A DNA stretch of 6,083 nt from Nanobdellota archaeon (GTDB lineage Archaea; Nanobdellota; Nanobdellia; Woesearchaeales; JAUYGA01), in contig JAUYGA010000182.1 of NCBI GenBank assembly GCA_030690755.1, positions 1-6,083 of the forward strand. The letters run 5' to 3'. A program made the translations under genes and the position numbers. This document shows, in pieces, positions 4,428-6,083 of the stretch. How positions within the stretch are numbered: the first letter of the stretch is position 1; every line of letters starts with the position of its first letter. A model generated the notes under the pieces. That model was given only the letters and a program-made list of their open reading frames with translations, did not search any database and was not told the DNA's origin.

Positions 4428-5075
4428 ATGGTTGACCAAAATCCTAATGTGATGAAGACCGGAACGACAACAGTCGGCATAATATGCAAAGACGGAATTG
4501 TTTTTGCCGCAGACAAGAGAGCAACAGCAGGATATTTCATCGCAAACAAGAAAACTGACAAGATAGATTTTGTAACTGATGATATTGCAGTCACTATGGC
4601 TGGAACAGCTTCAGATGCTCAGCTTCTAATCAGGATCGCTCAGTCTGAAATAAGACTTCGAGACATAAGGATTGGAAGAAAATCAAATGTCAAGGAAGTT
4701 GCAAACCTTTTTGCAAGAATGGTATATGGCAACATCAGGAAGATGAGCATGATTCCAGGGATATCCCACTTCATACTTGGCGGGAAGGATTCAGATGGCT
4801 TCCATGTTTACGAGATATTTGCTGACGGAACAATAAGCGAGATTGACGATTTCATATCTTCAGGTTCAGGCAGTGTAATGGCCTATGGTGTTCTAGAGAC
4901 ACTTTACAAAAAAGACCTTAGCATAAATGAAGGCGTGCAACTGGCAGCAAAATCAATCAATGCGGCAATCCAGCGCGATATCGCATCAGGCGATGGAATT
5001 GACGTTGTTACCGTAACAAAAGACGGCGCAAAGAAAATAATCACAAAGTTTTTTGACAGAAAAATCGAAATCTGA
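4428..5075 (+). CDS. psmB: 20S proteasome beta subunit (catalytic)
   Basis: Proteolytic subunit of the archaeal 20S proteasome; N-terminal-nucleophile hydrolase forming the two inner heptameric rings between rings of PsmA. The 12-residue propeptide ends in Gly12, and cleavage before Thr13 (TG/TTTVG) exposes the catalytic threonine. Using mature numbering (Thr1 = residue 13), the active-site set is present. Asp17 is D29 (AADKRAT) and Lys33 is K45. The oxyanion/structural residues Ser129, Asp166 and Ser169 match S147 (in SSGSGS), D184 and S187 (QRDIASG), with about 6 residues inserted between. The length of 215 aa is normal. The propeptide is short, as in other archaeal beta subunits. psmA is not in the window. 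It is followed by a U7 terminator and then fttA, a gene order known from other archaea. The ATG is chosen because it gives a family-like propeptide and follows AAAGGG. Confidence 0.97.
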   Translation: MVDQNPNVMKTGTTTVGIICKDGIVFAADKRATAGYFIANKKTDKIDFVTDDIAVTMAGTASDAQLLIRIAQSEIRLRDIRIGRKSNVKEVANLFARMVYGNIRKMSMIPGISHFILGGKDSDGFHVYEIFADGTISEIDDFISSGSGSVMAYGVLETLYKKDLSINEGVQLAAKSINAAIQRDIASGDGIDVVTVTKDGAKKIITKFFDRKIEI

Positions 5076-5096
5076 TTGTATAAACGCGCATATCGG

Positions 5097-5103
5097 TTTT
5101 TTT
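5097..5103 (+). terminator. U7 terminator after psmB
   Basis: A T7 run, followed by ATTT, begins 22 nt after the psmB stop. There is no preceding stem-loop of note. U-rich tracts of this kind are the usual archaeal termination signals, so psmB and fttA are probably separate transcription units, perhaps with some read-through. Confidence 0.55.
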
Positions 5104-5145
5104 ATTTAAAATTAAATTAGATATCTTTAATCAGATCTGTTTAAG

Positions 5146-5168
5146 TATAAATAAAGCGATAAATAAAG
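5146..5168 (+). promoter_or_regulatory. fttA promoter with duplicated TATA-like element
   Basis: TATAAATA at 5146-5153 predicts transcription near 5175-5179 and a leader of about 25 nt, enough to include the Shine-Dalgarno. The decamer ATAAATAAAG occurs twice (5147-5156 and 5159-5168), separated by CG, giving two overlapping candidate boxes 12 bp apart. Either copy may position TBP. Confidence 0.5.
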
Positions 5169-5188
5169 TAGTATTAAATGAGGAAAAT

Positions 5189-5194
5189 AAGGAG
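5189..5194 (+). promoter_or_regulatory. Shine-Dalgarno of fttA
   Basis: AAGGAG, with 8 nt to the ATG at 5203, is the strongest ribosome binding site in the window. It decides the start against the out-of-frame ATG at 5178. Confidence 0.75.
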
Positions 5195-5202
5195 AAATTC
5201 TA

Positions 5203-6083
5203 ATGGGAGATATAATAAAGGAAATTTTAAGCCAACTAGATGAAAGCAAAATAAGCGACGCAGGTTTTGAAGGAGCAAACATTGTTCTTTACACAAAGGA
5301 CAAGGAATTCTTTCTCGATAATGAAGGGGTCATAAAAAAGATAGTCGACAACATAAAAAAACGAGTCGAACTAAGACCTGACCCGAGCATAACAATGAAG
5401 ACTGATAAGGCAGAAGCTGCGATAAAGAAAATCATACCTGAAGAGGCAGCAATATCAACAATCATATTTGATGAGCAGAGATCTCAAGTGAACATTGAAG
5501 CGGAAAAACCAGGGCTTGCCATAGGAAAACAAGGAAGCATTCTTCGAGAGATCAGAAACAAGACGCTTTGGGTTCCGATAATAAAAAGAACGCCAGCGAT
5601 AAGATCCCAATTAATAGAAAACATAAGAGCAGTATTATATCAGAATTCTGATTACAGAAGAAAATTTCTAAATAAAACAGGCCACAGAATATATGACGGC
5701 TGGATACGCGACAGGAAAAATGAATGGATAAGAGCAACATACCTCGGGGGAGGAAGACAGGTCGGAAGATCAAGCATTCTTTTGCAGACACCTGAATCAC
5801 GCGTGCTTCTTGACTGCGGAATAAACGTAGCTTCAGATGACCAGCCATTCCCGCACTTAGAGGTTCCGGAATTTGACATCAAACAATTAGACGCAGTAAT
5901 AGTATCGCATTCACATCTTGATCATTCAGGATTTGTGCCATGGCTTTTCAAAATGGGTTATCGAGGGCCAGTATACTGCACTGCTCCGACAAGAGACGTA
6001 ATGTCCCTTTTGACACTTGATTATGTAAAAATAATGCGCGCAGAAAATAAAGAGCCAATCTATACTTCAGATGATATTAGAGA
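5203..6083 (+). CDS. fttA: aCPSF1 / FttA, KH and beta-CASP ribonuclease, N-terminal part
   Basis: Archaeal transcription termination factor and mRNA 3'-end endonuclease, homologous to eukaryotic CPSF73, that cleaves nascent RNA at U-rich tracts. The 293 visible residues match the family order. Two KH-type RNA-binding domains occupy about 1-70 and 71-145; the second contains LAIGKQGSILREI (105-117) with its GxxG-type loop. The metallo-beta-lactamase domain then starts (WIRATYLGGGRQVGRSSILL, 175-194). It shows motif 1 (LLDCG, D204) and motif 2 HSHLDH (236-241), whose His and Asp residues bind the two zinc ions. The family is usually about 630-640 aa, so motifs 3-4, the beta-CASP domain and the C-terminal dimerisation segment lie beyond the window. 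The open frame is intact to the edge. The start is supported by AAGGAG 8 nt upstream. It lies 127 bp after psmB with its own promoter. Confidence 0.96.
   Translation, partial: MGDIIKEILSQLDESKISDAGFEGANIVLYTKDKEFFLDNEGVIKKIVDNIKKRVELRPDPSITMKTDKAEAAIKKIIPEEAAISTIIFDEQRSQVNIEAEKPGLAIGKQGSILREIRNKTLWVPIIKRTPAIRSQLIENIRAVLYQNSDYRRKFLNKTGHRIYDGWIRDRKNEWIRATYLGGGRQVGRSSILLQTPESRVLLDCGINVASDDQPFPHLEVPEFDIKQLDAVIVSHSHLDHSGFVPWLFKMGYRGPVYCTAPTRDVMSLLTLDYVKIMRAENKEPIYTSDDIR

Noticed and set aside
5178..5243. A 21-codon frame starting at ATG 5178, upstream of and overlapping fttA
   Set aside because: It lacks its own ribosome binding site, is out of frame with fttA and contains the fttA Shine-Dalgarno. 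It looks incidental.
5552..5882. Open frames antisense to fttA
   Set aside because: They lie opposite the conserved KH and metallo-beta-lactamase coding sequence and have no promoter or ribosome binding signals.

Overview
The window reads as a piece of an A+T-rich archaeal chromosome. Three lines of evidence support this: a 20S proteasome beta subunit (psmB), the archaeal KH/beta-CASP termination nuclease aCPSF1 (FttA), and TATA-type promoters placed about 25-30 nt upstream of several start codons, so that transcripts would be leaderless. The seryl-tRNA synthetase is the common (bacterial-type) form, not the rare methanogenic form. The lineage cannot be fixed from this stretch. A DPANN-like or small-genome archaeon would fit the many unassigned short proteins, but that is a guess. 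No mobile element, CRISPR array, tRNA or rRNA is visible.

Left part (1-1534, minus strand): the N-terminal 233 codons of serS, cut by the window edge, and 60 bp upstream of it an unassigned all-helical protein of 257 aa. A 195-bp divergent spacer (1535-1729) holds a TATA box for each direction and two inverted repeats, one of them perfect (TGGACA-N4-TGTCCA) and just upstream of the rightward promoter.

Middle part (1730-4098): a leaderless gene for a cytosolic protein built from about 40-residue repeats, best explained as a seven-bladed beta-propeller. Its 3' end carries a tandem 13-nt repeat giving three U5 tracts (a likely terminator). Next is a leaderless winged-helix protein gene, and convergent to it a gene for a TPR protein whose N-terminal domain resembles half of a phospholipase-D fold without the HKD motif.

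Right part (4099-6083): a 329-bp A-rich spacer with the TPR gene promoter, a strong promoter-like TTTATATA that does not obviously belong to any annotated gene, and the proximal psmB promoter. Then psmB, a U7 terminator, a separate promoter, and the first 293 codons of aCPSF1/fttA. The psmB-fttA adjacency is a known archaeal arrangement. Both have short leaders, and fttA has a clear Shine-Dalgarno. The four middle and left genes with a TTTATAAA box, and serS with TTTAAATA, look leaderless or nearly so.

Overall the informational genes are ordinary. I do not see convincing evidence for a complete undescribed system. The points most worth checking are the propeller protein with its palindromic upstream site, the orphan promoter before psmB, and the half-PLD/TPR fusion.
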